Of a stretch of DNA of 64,000 bases, positions 24,011 through 52,327 are shown in pieces. Position numbers and translations under genes: made by a program. Origin of the DNA: Cyprinodon diabolis (lineage: Eukaryota > Chordata > Actinopteri > Cyprinodontiformes > Cyprinodontidae). Every line of letters starts with the position of its first letter. Within the stretch, counting starts at the first letter, position 1. The DNA lies in contig CM060070.1 in NCBI GenBank assembly GCA_030533445.1, positions 29,474,501 through 29,538,500 on the forward strand, given 5' to 3'. The notes beneath the pieces are model-generated. The model saw nothing but the letters and a program-made list of their open reading frames with translations, made no database searches and had not been told where the DNA came from.

Positions 24011-24484
24011 TCCTGCCAGACTCCTGCGAACAAATAATTATCTTAAAAATAAGCGATTTAATATCCTAAACTCACTCTATGTTTTATATTTTTATATTTA
24101 TTTAACAGCGTTAACGTTTGTGACGCAATGATTTTAAGAAATTAAACCACACCGCCCCCTGCTGGATACAATTAGCAAGCACCGGTACTTTACTGAGGCT
24201 GCAGTTATGGGTTGCAATGGTAGCAGTAGCACAACCCTAAATATTTGGTTATAATACCTTTATTTGTACGTAGATATTTTATTTTAGATTATTTATACCT
24301 CTAGAAAAATATATTTGTTGTCCTTAACCTAGGAATAAAACTAGTAATAATAATGATTATTACTAGATATTTTAACGCTTCACTATTATTATACTCATAC
24401 ATTTTCAAAGCTTCTTATACATTTTTCTACGTTCCATATTTGTGTGACCATTTTTTTTATAATCTTTTTGCTGCTGTAAACATC

Positions 24485-24549
24485 AGAATTTTCCCATTGT
24501 GGGACAATAAAAGGGATTTTCTATTCTATTCTATACTATACTATTCTAT
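24485..24549 (+). repeat. retroposon 3' tail with (TATTC)n
   Basis: TTTTCCCATTGTGGGACAAT followed by AAAAGG and a run of CTATT/TATTC units is the kind of 3' end left by fish non-LTR retrotransposons and the SINEs that use them. Only the tail is present. Confidence 0.5.
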
Positions 24550-24559
24550 TGATAAGAGT

Positions 24560-24720
24560 ATGTAGCACTGATGCTTTGCAGTAAGAACGTCCTGAATTTG
24601 AATCCAGGCCAGGAATCTTTCTGCATACATTGCAATTTCTCCCTCTGCTTACATGGAAAGCCAATTGGGAAGCATATTTCTCAGGGACTGCTGGGGATGC
24701 AAGGACTAGAGCTATAAACA
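24560..24720 (+). repeat. interspersed repeat, copy A of 'ctgcaaggcaacagtgcta' family
   Basis: Decayed blocks read GTAGCACTGATGCTTTGCAG, then AATTTGAATCCAGGCC, TCTTTCTGCATAC and TTTCTCCCTCTGCTTACATGG. The same blocks occur in reverse at 41580-41765, so these are two copies of one dispersed fish repeat in opposite orientation. Confidence 0.6.
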
Positions 24721-26449
24721 AAGGAAGGATGTTTAGATAAATATTATTAGATAAGTACAGACAGAAAAAACATGCATTTATTAAACAATTCTTTAGTTTC
24801 TAGCATCCACTATAAGAATGTTCTTCTATATCTTTGGACTTCAAACCTATCCCTCTTCTTCTTTTGGATTTTGTAATCAGGTAATTAGATGAAGTATCGT
24901 GTTAAGTGGTGTAATAATTTAAGGAGCTCAAAATGCTTCAGAGATTAACCTTTAACCTATCATGGTCAGTAATGATCCAAGTTGGACTAAGATCCACCTT
25001 GTTATGTAACTTATCTTTCATTAAATTATTATTAACTGCTTGGAGTTGCATTGTAAATATAATCACTAAAATTATTAAGCCACACTCATTTTATGTAAGC
25101 TATGTCAGAGTTTCTAAATATAAAGAATATCTTTATGAAAAATTGCAGACCTTTAGTGTTTGTTTTACATCCTTCATGTTTAAGAAATAAAAATCATCCT
25201 GGATTTAGTTAAGTCATTGATTCTTTTGACATATTCTGACATCTCTCACACATTTTAGTTTTGGTTTGTCCAACGAAATATACTATGTATACAAATATCA
25301 ATGTTTTCTTTAAACAAAACCAAAAAAATTGGAACAATTGTGCTGCTGATTGAAATTCCGCTTTTACTTTTGATTTTCACATTGGGTCTCTAAATCGCTC
25401 CATTTTTTATCCTCTCTGAAATATAAATATATATAGATGGACAAGGCTTTTTAGCATTTTTTAAGTACACTAATGTCACCCAGCTTCGTTTCTGGAGGTC
25501 AGAATACATTTTAAGTTTGTGGCTCTGGTTGTTTCTAGGGCTTTACAAGGTCAAGTCCCAGCATTAATCTTTTAAATCCTTATACCTCCTGAAGGTATTT
25601 GTAGTCCAGGTGAGCAATGCCTGACTGTTAATGCTGTATACCGGGCAAAAGACAAAAGAAAACAGAGCATTTGTTTCTGTGCATACCAGAATCATGTAAA
25701 TATCTCTGCCATTATGGATTCAGTTGCATTTTAAAAACTAGCTAAATATGCATTGTTTTAAAAAGGCTTTTATATTAGTTCCTATGCAATAGTTTCCTGC
25801 TCTGGAGTTTATTTTCCTTACTTTAATTATTGTAATTTTAATCATTATAACAGTACACTCTCATCTCACAGCAAAAACAATAAAAAAAAAAAAAAATTTG
25901 TGTATTTACCATTAATTTCAGTAGGTAAATAAGATGATCGGCTAGAGAAATTAATATTTTTACCCTTAAAATAATATAATTAGATATTATGCACTTGAAA
26001 TAAGAGATTACAGTTGTTTTTTCCCCCCTCATTTTAAATGTTAATTGTCTTATTCCATCGACAAATTGGCCTGCTTACTTGCTCAGTTGAAGAAAGAAAT
26101 GTATTTATTTTATGAAAATTTTACTTATTTAGATTTCAATGGTTTGCAGTGTTTACTTTTTTAATTATTCTGCATCTGCTTTATGCTTTAATGTGAAGCA
26201 CTTTGTGATACTAATTTTTCCAAAAAAAGGTTAATTAATAAAAGTTATCTTATAACTTAATACTATAATAATCTTTTCATCATTTTATCCTGTAAATCTC
26301 TCTTATGGTGTTGTCTGTGTTAATAAAAGAAAAAAAAATGAAATCTGTAATGCAAAAGAAAAGGGTAAAATAATAACGATCAGACCTTTGCCTTAGCATA
26401 ACAGCAAGTCCTAGCATGAGAGCCAAGAAAAGACGTCAAAGGAAGGATT

Positions 26450-29405
26450 TACAGTTGTTAAAAAGACTTTTATTACATTCTTAAATCCACATACAGTATC
26501 ACCATTGTGCAACAACACTTCACTGTGGCTTTACAACCATGACATAAATTATTCCATAATAAACTCTATCTTGATTCAATAACAATAATGATCTTAAAAT
26601 ATAGTGAGATTATAAACAGGAGAATCAGGACGAAAGAGAACCTTTAAGAGAGACATCTTTAAAAACTCTTAAAAAAAAAAATAGAATCAGATCTCTCTGA
26701 GAGAAAAAGGACATCGACTGATGCAAAAAAACAAAAAACAAACCAGTACAACAATACGGGATAAAAATCAATAAACAAAAGATCACAACAAAACCAACAT
26801 AGAATTCAGAGATTATAATTAATCCGTTGTTTTTGTTTTTATTTTTTATTCATCTCCTACTTAATCTATGTTTTCAACAAAGAAGTCTTGCAACAATGAT
26901 ATCAGACATGGGGCTAAAATTCTGTGATACTTCTGTAATCAAACATTCACAAGAACATGTACTGTACACAGTGATCAAGGTTTAAAGGTCTTTTATGTTG
27001 GTGCAAGGTCTCCTGCTAGCTCGACTAATTGCAGACGCTGTAGGACAGAGAGCCCAGCTATCTCCCTGAGTGAGTCTAAAGGGACATGAAAGTGCAGATC
27101 ATAGGTCCTGTCCTCTGGACTGTTTCAACATACATATAATTCTTTATGAGCTAACATTTAACATTCTCAGGACTCAAACACAAAGCAATTTACTTTGTTT
27201 ACAATCTGTAAATGCCATGCAACTGGATCATCTGATCTGCAAAGTTAAGTTTTTGGTACTTTATGCTACTTTATGCTATAAAAACAATTATTCATGGTGC
27301 TGTGAGGTTATTACGCTGGAGTGCTAGAAAAAACATGAACTGTAATAGACGGCTGGTAAAGCCCTACATACCGAGAACAATGGGAAGGACATTATTGCAC
27401 AATCCCAGAATGTTTAGTACCAAAACAAGAGAGACCCCCCCCACCCCGGGCTGCATGAAACAATGAACGGTGAACAGCACTGTCCCAGCAGTGCTAAGCC
27501 AACTTGGCTTAAAAATTACTTTGAAAGAGAGACAACATTCAACATCTGTCATGTGATTGTCTTAAGACTCCGAATATAGTAATTTAATTGAATTTCTCAC
27601 AGCCTCTTTGAGCCGCTGGTACAACAAGGTTTATTGTTTGACAGAAATCTAATACAGCCGTCTACTTCAAATGAAGTTTTCATGATTCCTGCAGGCATCT
27701 CTAGAGATCTAACAAGAGATAGATCTGTGTATGTTCAAGGCTTCCTGGAACTAAAGGCATATAGAGCTCTGAAATGAACAAACCAGCAGTCAGAGCGATG
27801 TCTTTAGCACAAAAAGAAAAAAGTTTCATTTACTTTTCATCCAGTTTTAAAAGCATTATTTTACTGTTTTTGAGGCTCTCTCTATGTGCAAACACATAGA
27901 TATAAACTCAGGGGGGTAGCTGATGGCTCTGTCAACCCTGTTCTCTGCCATCTAGTGTTTTTGGGAAGCTGAGGTAGTAAGGGAGCTGAAAATAAGGAAT
28001 ACAAGCTATCGTTCTCGGATCAAAACATTGAATTGGCTTGACCCCAAAGCAAAGAGGCCATAGGGAGCTTAATCATCACCATTGTACTCTTGACCACCTT
28101 ATCCATCTTTGTCCCTTCGTTTATCGTTTATCATCTTTCCAGCTTTGTGCATTCATTCACAGCCTTTGAAGATTTTGGTTGAGACTGCTTGGTTGAGTTT
28201 TAGCTTGTTAAAAAATAGAGGGCTGAGATGTAGCACTGGTGGACATCTCTAACCGAAGTCAGCTCTGCTCAGACAATTAATAACATGCAACTTGTTACTT
28301 GTGCTAGTGTGGTTTATCAGGATCCCAAGAACGACTTTTAAGTGCTAAATAACCACATTCTTTTTATCGCGTTTCTGGTATGATCGTACTTTTCTGAGAA
28401 ATTCAAACAGTGGACAAAACGACCAGAGCAAAAGAACATGACTTAATATTCTTTGCATTATATAAACTCTGCTTTCTTTTTTTAGATGGTTCTTTATATA
28501 AATATATTTTATATATAAAAGAAGTACATCTGAAAATACTTTCAAAATACCACTGTAATAATCTCACTTTCTAAGCGGCATTTGGAAAAAAAAAAAAGGG
28601 AAAAGGAAATTGGACTGAGGTCATTGATCACATAAAAAAAGCAACAACTCACAGTTCACTGACATCTAAGGTTGTGCTCAAACAGACAACATATCAGTTT
28701 CTAGCATAAGTGCTATATTTTTGTGCTCTAATGTGTTTTTGGGTTTAAACTTGATTTACAAAACAAACAAAAGCCAACTTTCTGCTTCAGAGGTTGATCG
28801 TGGTCCCTTTAAGCTTGTTCATGTTACAAACACAGTAATGTATGGGTGCTACAGGGTGTACGCAACGAAGCAACAACTGTTTCTGCATGAGACTGGAGCA
28901 GGCTTCATTGCTGCAAAACTCCCAACGTGGGTAAGGACTACTGCGGGTTTGTACATTCTAGCATATCATGGATGGTTACAGGAAGAGTGGGGTACATTCA
29001 ACAATCGCTCACAGGAGCTGTGAAAATAACAAAATCCATGCCATATAAGGAATTCAACTCAACAAGCAGTTTCAGGTGCCTTTTAGAAAAATATTTTTGA
29101 GAATATAAACAATGTAGGCCACTCTTCAATGGTTTCTTTGCTTCTTTACAAAGGAGGTAACGTGCACTGACAACCCAGCAGCAGATCCCATCGTGTCAAG
29201 TTAAAAGGGTTAGCCTGCAGGGCGGTGAAAGCTACTCCACGGGATTTGGACTTTAGAGGAGAGAGGAGTGTGTGCTAAAGTGTAACGTGCAGGATTGTCA
29301 CCGGGCTTGTTGGTTTAGCCTTATGACAGTTACCACAATTTCATCTTCCTCTAAATACACCTCAGTGTTGCTATGTTAATCACTGCATTTAGTCAAAGGG
29401 CTAAA
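26450..29405 (-). other. rorc: probable rorc 3' UTR
   Basis: No open coding sequence continues below the stop. A minus-strand AATAAA at 26469-26474 is a good candidate polyadenylation signal, giving a UTR of about 2.9 kb. It ends about 2.6 kb before the sh3gl1 start. Extent is inferred. Confidence 0.45.
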
Positions 29406-44964
<15,559 letters not shown>

Positions 44965-44968
<4 letters not shown>

Positions 44969-45052
44969 TTTTTCGGTGAAGTGTAATCAACTCTCCGGTG
45001 CATGTAACTCCAAGTGGAAAAGAAGCCAGAAAGCACAGAGAACGACGGGCAT
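44965..45052 (-). promoter_or_regulatory. rorc: two upstream ORFs in the rorc leader
   Basis: uORF1 runs from ATG at 45052 to TGA at 44987-44989 (21 codons). uORF2 runs from ATG at 45003 to TGA at 44965-44967 (12 codons); its stop overlaps the receptor start codon (44966-44968) as ATGA. If the leader includes this stretch, the ORFs should limit initiation at the main start, with reinitiation possible at the ATGA overlap. Confidence 0.6.
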
Positions 45053-45184
45053 TTATTCACTCTTAACAGGAAAAGCTGAAAAAAAACACAAATCCTCAAA
45101 TGGATTTTCTAACTTCTCTTCGCAAGTTCTTGCCGATAATATTCACAAGGTTCTCCTTGTAGCTGATAAAACTAAATGTCTTTA

Positions 45185-45420
45185 AGGAGCGATTGCTGCT
45201 CTCCTTCTTCCAGCCCCTCTGCTCGCACTAACCCACTTTCAGCGCGTGGACTACACATGACGCTCAGCCGCGGTCCGCCCGCCTCGTGCCCCGTGAGTTA
45301 ACGCGCGCGCCACCCCCTCCTCCCCTTTGCGCGCTTTAGGGAGGCTCTCGCGTGCGTGGGAAAGTGTGGCAGTGTGTCAGACCGGAGTGGCAGGCTCCCA
45401 GCGTGGGAATTTAACAGCAA
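45185..45420 (-). promoter_or_regulatory. rorc: CpG-rich probable rorc promoter
   Basis: Immediately upstream of exon 1 lies a local CpG- and GC-rich island in otherwise AT-rich DNA, with gcgcgcgcc, cagccgcggtccgcc and a CCCCTCCTCCCC tract (Sp/KLF-like on the minus strand). No TATA box is obvious. The transcription start cannot be placed from sequence. Confidence 0.5.
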
Positions 45421-47960
45421 TAATACCTAAGCGATTATTAGATGGTTTCCATGCTGCATACAGACACTTTAAATATTCAGTTACTCAATAAAATTAGCCT
45501 GGATGAGCGTTTTATACACCCAAGATAAGAAAAACTCTACCGTTTGTTTGTTCTATTGTTGTTTTTTTATGTTACTCATTACTCATCAATTCACTCAATA
45601 CTGTGAAGTAATTTCATGCACATAATATTTAGAATTAGTATGAATAATTAGTGTTACACATTAAGTTCAGTGACATCAAAACAAAACAGGACAACTGGTA
45701 TATCAAAAAGGTATCCTTTTAAACGATGTGTTTTATGTTGCCAGATTTTAAAGAAAAATCTCCATCTCAGAAAATGTGATGGACAATAAGGTTATATTAT
45801 ACCTTATATCTTATCTCATCTTATTTTATCTTTGAATTTGTACTGAATGTAAGCAATCCAGTTCATTACAGTCCATTGATTTATATTTTAGTTAACTCCC
45901 ATTTATAATTAAACCCAATACAGTCTTATTTTAGTTCAAAAAGTGGTTTGAACAACAGTTTTACATTTAATCAACACTATGCTTATTCTAAAGCTCCAAT
46001 CATTTAAAGAACACTTGTAGATATGAAGATTGAGGAAACCAGTAGACTGTGGTAAATCTTTACTTTGATTAAATCACCTTCCCAGACATCCAAAGTGCTA
46101 GGGGTGAGAGTAAAGTAGATAAACTGTCCTTTTCTTGTGATAAGAAACCCTCACAGTTATTGAAGCCAGTCGAAGGTCTGTTGAATAAAACGACTGAGCA
46201 TGATTATAGTAGGGTAGATGAATAACTTAAGTGATCATAATGAGAAAGGAGAATAGACGCAGTGTCCTCAGCTTTCCTTTCGCTTGTTGCAGGATTTAAA
46301 GAAGCTGTAATTATTGCAAAGGATTATCAAACTCTAATCTTAGCAGAGGAATTAAAACTGGACTCAGGTTATTTTACTGCAATTACTTGCTCTGGATTTT
46401 CTAATGAATCCTGCTCTAGAAATAGTTTTAAAACAAAAGAAAGCACCATAATTACATGAACTTACGGCTCATCTATCCTACAATTTGGAGTACAGCTCAA
46501 CAGGTATTTTGTGATTCCTCTCATTCCTTTTTGATGTGGAGGCGTGTTGACATGCACAAAAGGGAACAGAAAAACCCCGCTGGCATAGAGCGGCCTGTCA
46601 AAAGCAAAGCCTATCGATAAGAGTTCTGATGAAAATAATTGATTTGCAAGCGTGGGCAAGATAATAAGTGTATCATGTAACTTGGTACAGTTATGAAATG
46701 GGTAGAAGAGAGAGATTATGGTAAGTAGGTTAGTGGACCAACACAGAGCTTCTCACCCTCCCTCTCTTGTATTTCTTTACGTACATGCGTAGTGATTCTC
46801 CTCAGGTCTTTTTCCACTGTTGATACTGTCGTTTCCATACAAGCTAAATCAGTCTATTAGTACATGCTCTGTCCTTTATGCTAGAGCTGGAGTGCATGCG
46901 TAACCTTTTGTGCAGGTTAGGTTTTTCCTTTATGCAAAAGAACTCAAAACACTAAAAAAGATTCCAACATAACACAAACCCATGCAAAAACTTCAGGGTA
47001 TATAGCTGTATTACATTTGGTTTCCTGAAAAAGGCGTAGATACAATTGCAGGAAACTCTTGTATGTTTTCCTTTATTATATTCTGCAGCTACACGTAAAC
47101 TTCCTCATATCTAGATCCTAACCAAGGGCTGATTGTTTTCATGCTGAATCTCTATGGTTATATTATGTCTTGCAGTGCATCCCCGCAGCCACACATCCAT
47201 CCGGTGTTTGTCTGCAACGTCACTGACCTCCTGACCCTCAATCTTATGTAACCATGGCAATACCCAAATTAGAACGTGAAGCATGGAAAGAAGCGGGCGC
47301 TTAGAGCTTCGCATTGAGGCACGTAACTCTGAACCAGCTTTGCAGATTAAGGCAGCTGAACGAGTGCGTGTATGTGTTGGTGTGTGTGCTAAGCTTGTGT
47401 GAGATGACCAAACAAACACCAGAGAGCAAATGAAAGGCATTCCTCATTAAAACAAAGGCTTCCCATCATAATCTTGTCACAGTTTGATGACTTTATGAAT
47501 GCAAAAAACAACTTTGTAGCCCAAACTGTTCCCTTCCCTGCACAGCATTGGGTAAAGCTGACTGATAGGATTATTTTAGGATGCAGGCTCTGGCTTTAAT
47601 AATCCTCTCTTCTTGCACCCCCACCCCCCCCAACCTGCTAAACCCTCTCCCTTCTCCTCTTTCAAATGCCCTCTAATCTCTCACTTGGTCTCTGTTTGGC
47701 TGTAATCTGGTTTGTATCTATATTTTACCTGAACTTATCTTGAATCAATAGGTCAGTGGGCCAGACCAGAAGGTACACCCAGAATTTCCTCTTGCTATTA
47801 GTGCTCTAGAAAAAAGTGAAGGAAGACTAAACTGGTTGCTGCTTAAAGTATCAAAACAGTTGATAGGACCTTCAAAGCCTGAACAATAAATTAGTGCATA
47901 CCAAACTGGATCATCTGCAAAGAGACGCGTTTATGTAGCATAGACCAAACGTTTTTTTTT
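45421..47960. other. non-coding region upstream of rorc
   Basis: No gene is supported. At 47250-47400 a short plus-strand stretch reads, in two frames, PKLEREAWKEAG and LRIEARNSEPALQIKAAERV, which is faintly like a retroelement gag coiled coil but too short to call. Confidence 0.4.
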
Positions 47961-47964
47961 CTCT

Positions 47965-48147
47965 AACAGCACTAGAGGCTCTTTTCTTTTTTTTTCCGAC
48001 AGTAGGCTGACAGGGAAGGGGTAATGAAAGAGTGGGAGAGACATGCGGCAATGGACCACAGGTCGGATTCGAATCCAGGTTGCGTCAAGGACTAAGGCTT
48101 CCGCACATGGGTTGTGTGCACTAACCACTGCACCACCTGCAGGCCCC
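47965..48147 (+). repeat. SINE-like repeat, copy B
   Basis: GTAGGCTGACAGGGAAGGGG, GAGACATGCGGCAATGG, GGATTCGAATCCAGG (B-box-like), AAGGACTAAGGC and CACTAACCACTGCACCACC are the blocks of a common fish SINE-like repeat. Better preserved than the copy at 6846-6975, in the same orientation. Confidence 0.65.
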
Positions 48148-50135
48148 TGGACCAAACTTTTTGACCACACAAAAATATCTACTCAAAAAGGTGAAAGAGT
48201 ATTACTGTTAGCAGAAGAAGTAAAATAAGACAGACACTTATTTAGAGGTGATATTGGAGTTGAGTGGTCAAAGACAGAAGGATTTATCTCTCAACAAAAT
48301 ACCTTGAGATTCAGAGAAATGTTTTCTTTTCTAGCATAGTTAAAAGTCCGGTACATGGACTTGTGTTTAAAATGTTACTCATAGAGCGTTAAGTTTTGGT
48401 ACCAATAAAACAAATATATTGTAATTAAAAGCATCTGAAAGGCAGAAATGTGTCCATGATGATGTAAATTCTTAATCTTGCCTGCAAGCTGAATTTCCAT
48501 GTTACTTGTGTTCTAAAAACACAATCCAGCTTAAACTGCTTGAGAATGACCTAAAATGGGTTGGCCAATCATATTGCAGTATTATCGTTTAAGGCGGGAT
48601 ATATAGATGTGATGAAAGCAAAGGGTATGAAGCCAACCTCTGGAATAAAACAAAAAAAACAATGTCATGCAGGATGATGTTCGCCTAGCTGCTCACATGA
48701 CATCTGTCTTGCCAGAATCCATAAATGTGTGAGTTGTTGTGATTTCTCATAGCGTATGCTGCCATTGCCTTTGTTTCGGCGATTGCCTAAAAAATAAACT
48801 ATGGTAGACGGGCACAATGTGTCCCTTTGTCCTATCAGCTAGAAAGGTTCAAAGCCTAACTTCCTGTCTTTCCCAAAAAAGATTAAATGTAAGCAGTCCC
48901 AAATTAATAATATAGTGCTACACATTATCACTCTAGATTCAAAGATTACTCTCTACATTCCTTTAGGGATTTTTTCTGTTGTTTACAGACACATGATTAT
49001 ACAGTTAAATACAAATATTTAAAAGCAGGTATTAAGAAAACCATGAAATAGAAAATTAAGCAGATAATTCATATTTTTTCAGACAAAATACATTGGAAGA
49101 AGATAAAATCGCCCTTCATGTCAATCAGAGGGGAAGAAGCAAACGGATTCACACATCACAAACAACTGTATAAAAATGTTTGACTAACCAGAATCAAGAT
49201 TTTTAATAAACTGCACAGTAAATGAAAACGCATGATGGTATACTCAGTTTAAAAACCAGCAAAGTGTAAAGCAAAGTCAGGTTACTAGAAGTCCACAATA
49301 GCCACATCTTTATCCATGTTTCAGTAAAGGAAGAGACAACCACAGAAAAAAGAAAACTTTGTGCAAAACTATGCGGTATGTTCGCTATGTCATTTATAGA
49401 TTTACTACAAATTATATAAAAAGAACAGTTATTCATTGGATTATAACAGGTGAATGGTAAAAAAATAATGAATATAACATTTGCAGATAATGTATCTTAA
49501 AAGATTATGTACAAAGTAGAGCAATCTAACATCCAGAGTTTAGTTCTTTTTTATTTTTTTTTATTTTCTTGACTAAATTTATTTTATTCTGATTTAACTA
49601 AACAAAAATCTACAGTGGATAATGTCATGTTCTTCATGTTTTATGTAGAAAACACATGAAATATGTGACTCACTTCCTCACATATGAAGATTTTTTTTTC
49701 TTTTAATCAAGTATATATTTTTTTTCTTTACCACTGCTTTCTTTAATTGTATATGGTAAAAATTCTATTTGTTCATTTGTGTTCTTAAAAGACTTTTTTT
49801 CTTGCATGTTAGCTGCTGGATTATTCCTTTTTTATATTATTGATATTATTTTTCTGAAAATCAATTTCACCAAATTATCACATCAAATGTACATAATACT
49901 TGCTTGTTTTAACATAATTCAAGAAGATGTCCATGCTGAGATGAGCAAGTTCCAGATACAGGGGAGGAAAAAAAATCTTTGGTCTTTGGTTTTTTCCAAG
50001 TAAGATATATCTGCTGCAGTAATAATAAATAATAAACTTCCTATTCCTGTTATATTTGACAGTATGAAAATGTGACTTCCATGTTTAAAGAAAATTATCA
50101 TAATTCAAGCAAACTCTGTTTGTTGACATTTTATT
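48148..50135. other. non-coding, AT-rich
   Basis: I see no gene, RNA gene or clear transposon end in this stretch. Confidence 0.5.
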
Positions 50136-52327
50136 ATCTATAGGAGTGTTTCCCAACCGGGGGTATGCAACTTTTCCTATTCTCCAGTCATGCGAGAATT
50201 TTTCTGATCCGGCCGAGTTTCAGCCTGATCGTGCCTCATGTAGTGTACAGGGGCTAACGAGGTGGCGATCAGCCTCTCACGACCACCTCCTGATCAGGAA
50301 TTGTAAGGTCGGGAGAGAATCAAACATGTTTGAAATTCAGTCGTCCATCGTAAGGTGATCGGGGACAAATCCTGCTGTCAAAGCAGAGCTGCGAGCCAAT
50401 TAACCAAAATCTGTGAAATTTTACACCTTGCAGATTCGTCATACTGTGTGAGCTTTAGCTGCACGCAACAATTGAAACTATCCCACAGTTTATGCCCGGC
50501 TTTAGTTAGTAAAATAAAATAAGGCTCTGATCTTTTTTGCTTTGTGAGGACCCAAATAAAAAAAACTCTTATCAACAGTGTTGGGCGCGTTACTTTGAAA
50601 AAGTAATTAGTTATAGTTACTAGTTACTTCTCCCAAAAAGTAACTGAGTTACTAACTGAGTTACTCCACAATAAAAGTAACTAGTTACTAGTAAAAGTAA
50701 CTATTGCGTTACTTTTGCGTTTCTTGCCCCCGTAACCCTCACCACCCAGCCCCCACCTTCTCGCGGTGTGATTCAAAAGCCAGCTGAATAGAGCGGACGA
50801 CAAATACAAGAACCTGCAGAGAGTTTTGCATTTATTGCAACTCAATGTAAATGACATCAGGAGGGAACGAGATGTGAAGTTTTTTAACAGGGCATTCAGA
50901 TCTGGTGAGTATATGAAATTAATAACTGGGGATGTCTAATTCTGAAATCCTGTGTGTTTGGGTTGTTATAGATACTGCAACATCTATCTATACATCTATC
51001 TATCTAGATGTATACTCTGCGTGTGACATAAAATATGGATCTCCATCACTGCCACAAAGGCCATCAAATTATGTTTAAAATAAAAAATACAGTAGGTTGA
51101 AAAGGCAGAGTATCTATCCATCCATCCAGATTTCTCCCTTTCTCCATATAGGCTATCATTTCGATCGTTCCCGCTCTCCATAGTTCTCCTGTGCCGCGAG
51201 CACAGGGCGACTGGTGCGCGCCTTTAGCGAGCATGCGCGTTTCCTGTCGCTTGCGCGGTGCGGAGATGCAGAGGAAACCGTATCTGCTGGGGAAACGCAG
51301 CTCGACGTAACACCGGTATTTCCATCAGGAAAACGCTGTTTGCTGCTGGATCCTCCTGACTCTCCATCTCTCTGTGTGTGCTGTACGTTAACACCCGCCA
51401 GCGGAAACACCCACCTACCAACTGACAGACGGAATCTCACTATACATCAGCCATTCTCATCCTCCTCTCTCTCATGACAAGGCGCGCACCTCTGGATGAC
51501 CTAAAAAATAATCTTTAATATCTCTTAAACAAATCTGCACTGTTGCACTAACCATTCAGTCTATTTGCAGAGTTTTTTGACGTGGGTGGGGTGTCAGCTT
51601 CACGCAGCTGCGCACGAGTCCTATCATGAAAAAAGGTTCATTGTGCGACCTGAGTAACGCGCAGTAACGGGGTGTCTGCAATGGTAACTGCGTTATAGTT
51701 ACAGTCAAAGTAATTAGTTAGATTACTCGTTACTAAAAGAAGGTTACTTTCAACGCCGTTAGTCCCATCACTGCTTATCAACCAAAAAGCATGTTTTTCT
51801 TATATGTTTGAGTTCACCTTTAGTTTTGACAAACATCTACACAAGCAGAGGACCAGACTGGATGTAGAAAACAGCCTGGTATAAGCTGTTTTTCACACTG
51901 AGCTATCGGGGCTCATCAAAGCAAATTCAGGTGTCAAGTAAAACTTATTAAGTCAGCCTGACTATAATTTTTTATCTGCATTTTGTTCTCAATTTATCAA
52001 GTTTAAATGTGATTATAAGGAAAGTTACTCAGATGAGCTCCAGTTTTATAAATACAGGTTTATAATATGATCTACTTGGTATTTATTATGTTTCCTTACA
52101 AACTTCCAGGCAACATATTCATGTTTTATTGTTAGATCGACAGCATAAAATTGTAAAGATTAAATGTTCAAATGAAAACATTAAATAAAAAAGTCTTTAT
52201 TTCATTTATTGTTCGTTCCAGTTTTGGACAACCATCAATACGTTTGACTGAGAGGGGTATTAATGGTAAGACAAAATGCCCAAATGGGTCCACAAGTCAA
52301 AAAAGTTTGGGAAACACTGATCTATTG
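50136..52327. mobile_element. outer hAT-type element, split by a later insertion
   Basis: The ends are GAGTGTTTCCCAAC (from 50144) and GTTTGGGAAACACTG (to 52319), inverted repeats with one or two mismatches. Flanking octamers ATCTATAG (50136-50143) and ATCTATTG (52320-52327) agree at 7 of 8. Without the inner insertion the element is about 970 bp. No transposase is recognised. Confidence 0.75.
50568..51781. mobile_element. inner hAT-type element with perfect 8-bp TSD
   Basis: The element proper at 50576-51773 (1198 bp) starts CAGTGTTGGGCGCGTTACTT and ends ACGCCGTTAGTCCCATCACTG. Identical octamers CTTATCAA flank it (50568-50575, 51774-51781). The ends are rich in GTAACT/AGTTAC repeats, typical of a widespread fish hAT family. 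The interior contains a GC-rich segment (51170-51450) and no intact transposase. Confidence 0.88.

Larger units (their letters stand above)
24011..26445. other. intergenic spacer between rorc 3' end and sh3gl1 5' end
   Basis: Apart from the repeats listed at 24485-24720, I see no gene or clear regulatory motif. The DNA is AT-rich with short homopolymer runs. The 24933-25190 ORF shows no family resemblance. Confidence 0.5.

Noticed and set aside
47111..47440. 109-aa minus ORF and faint gag-like plus-strand peptides
   Set aside because: The minus ORF has no family signal. The plus-strand peptides are short, in two frames, and could be chance.
48060..48135. tRNA-like B-box region (ggattcgaatcc)
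   Set aside because: No cloverleaf with matching acceptor, D and anticodon arms could be drawn; it belongs to a SINE-like repeat.
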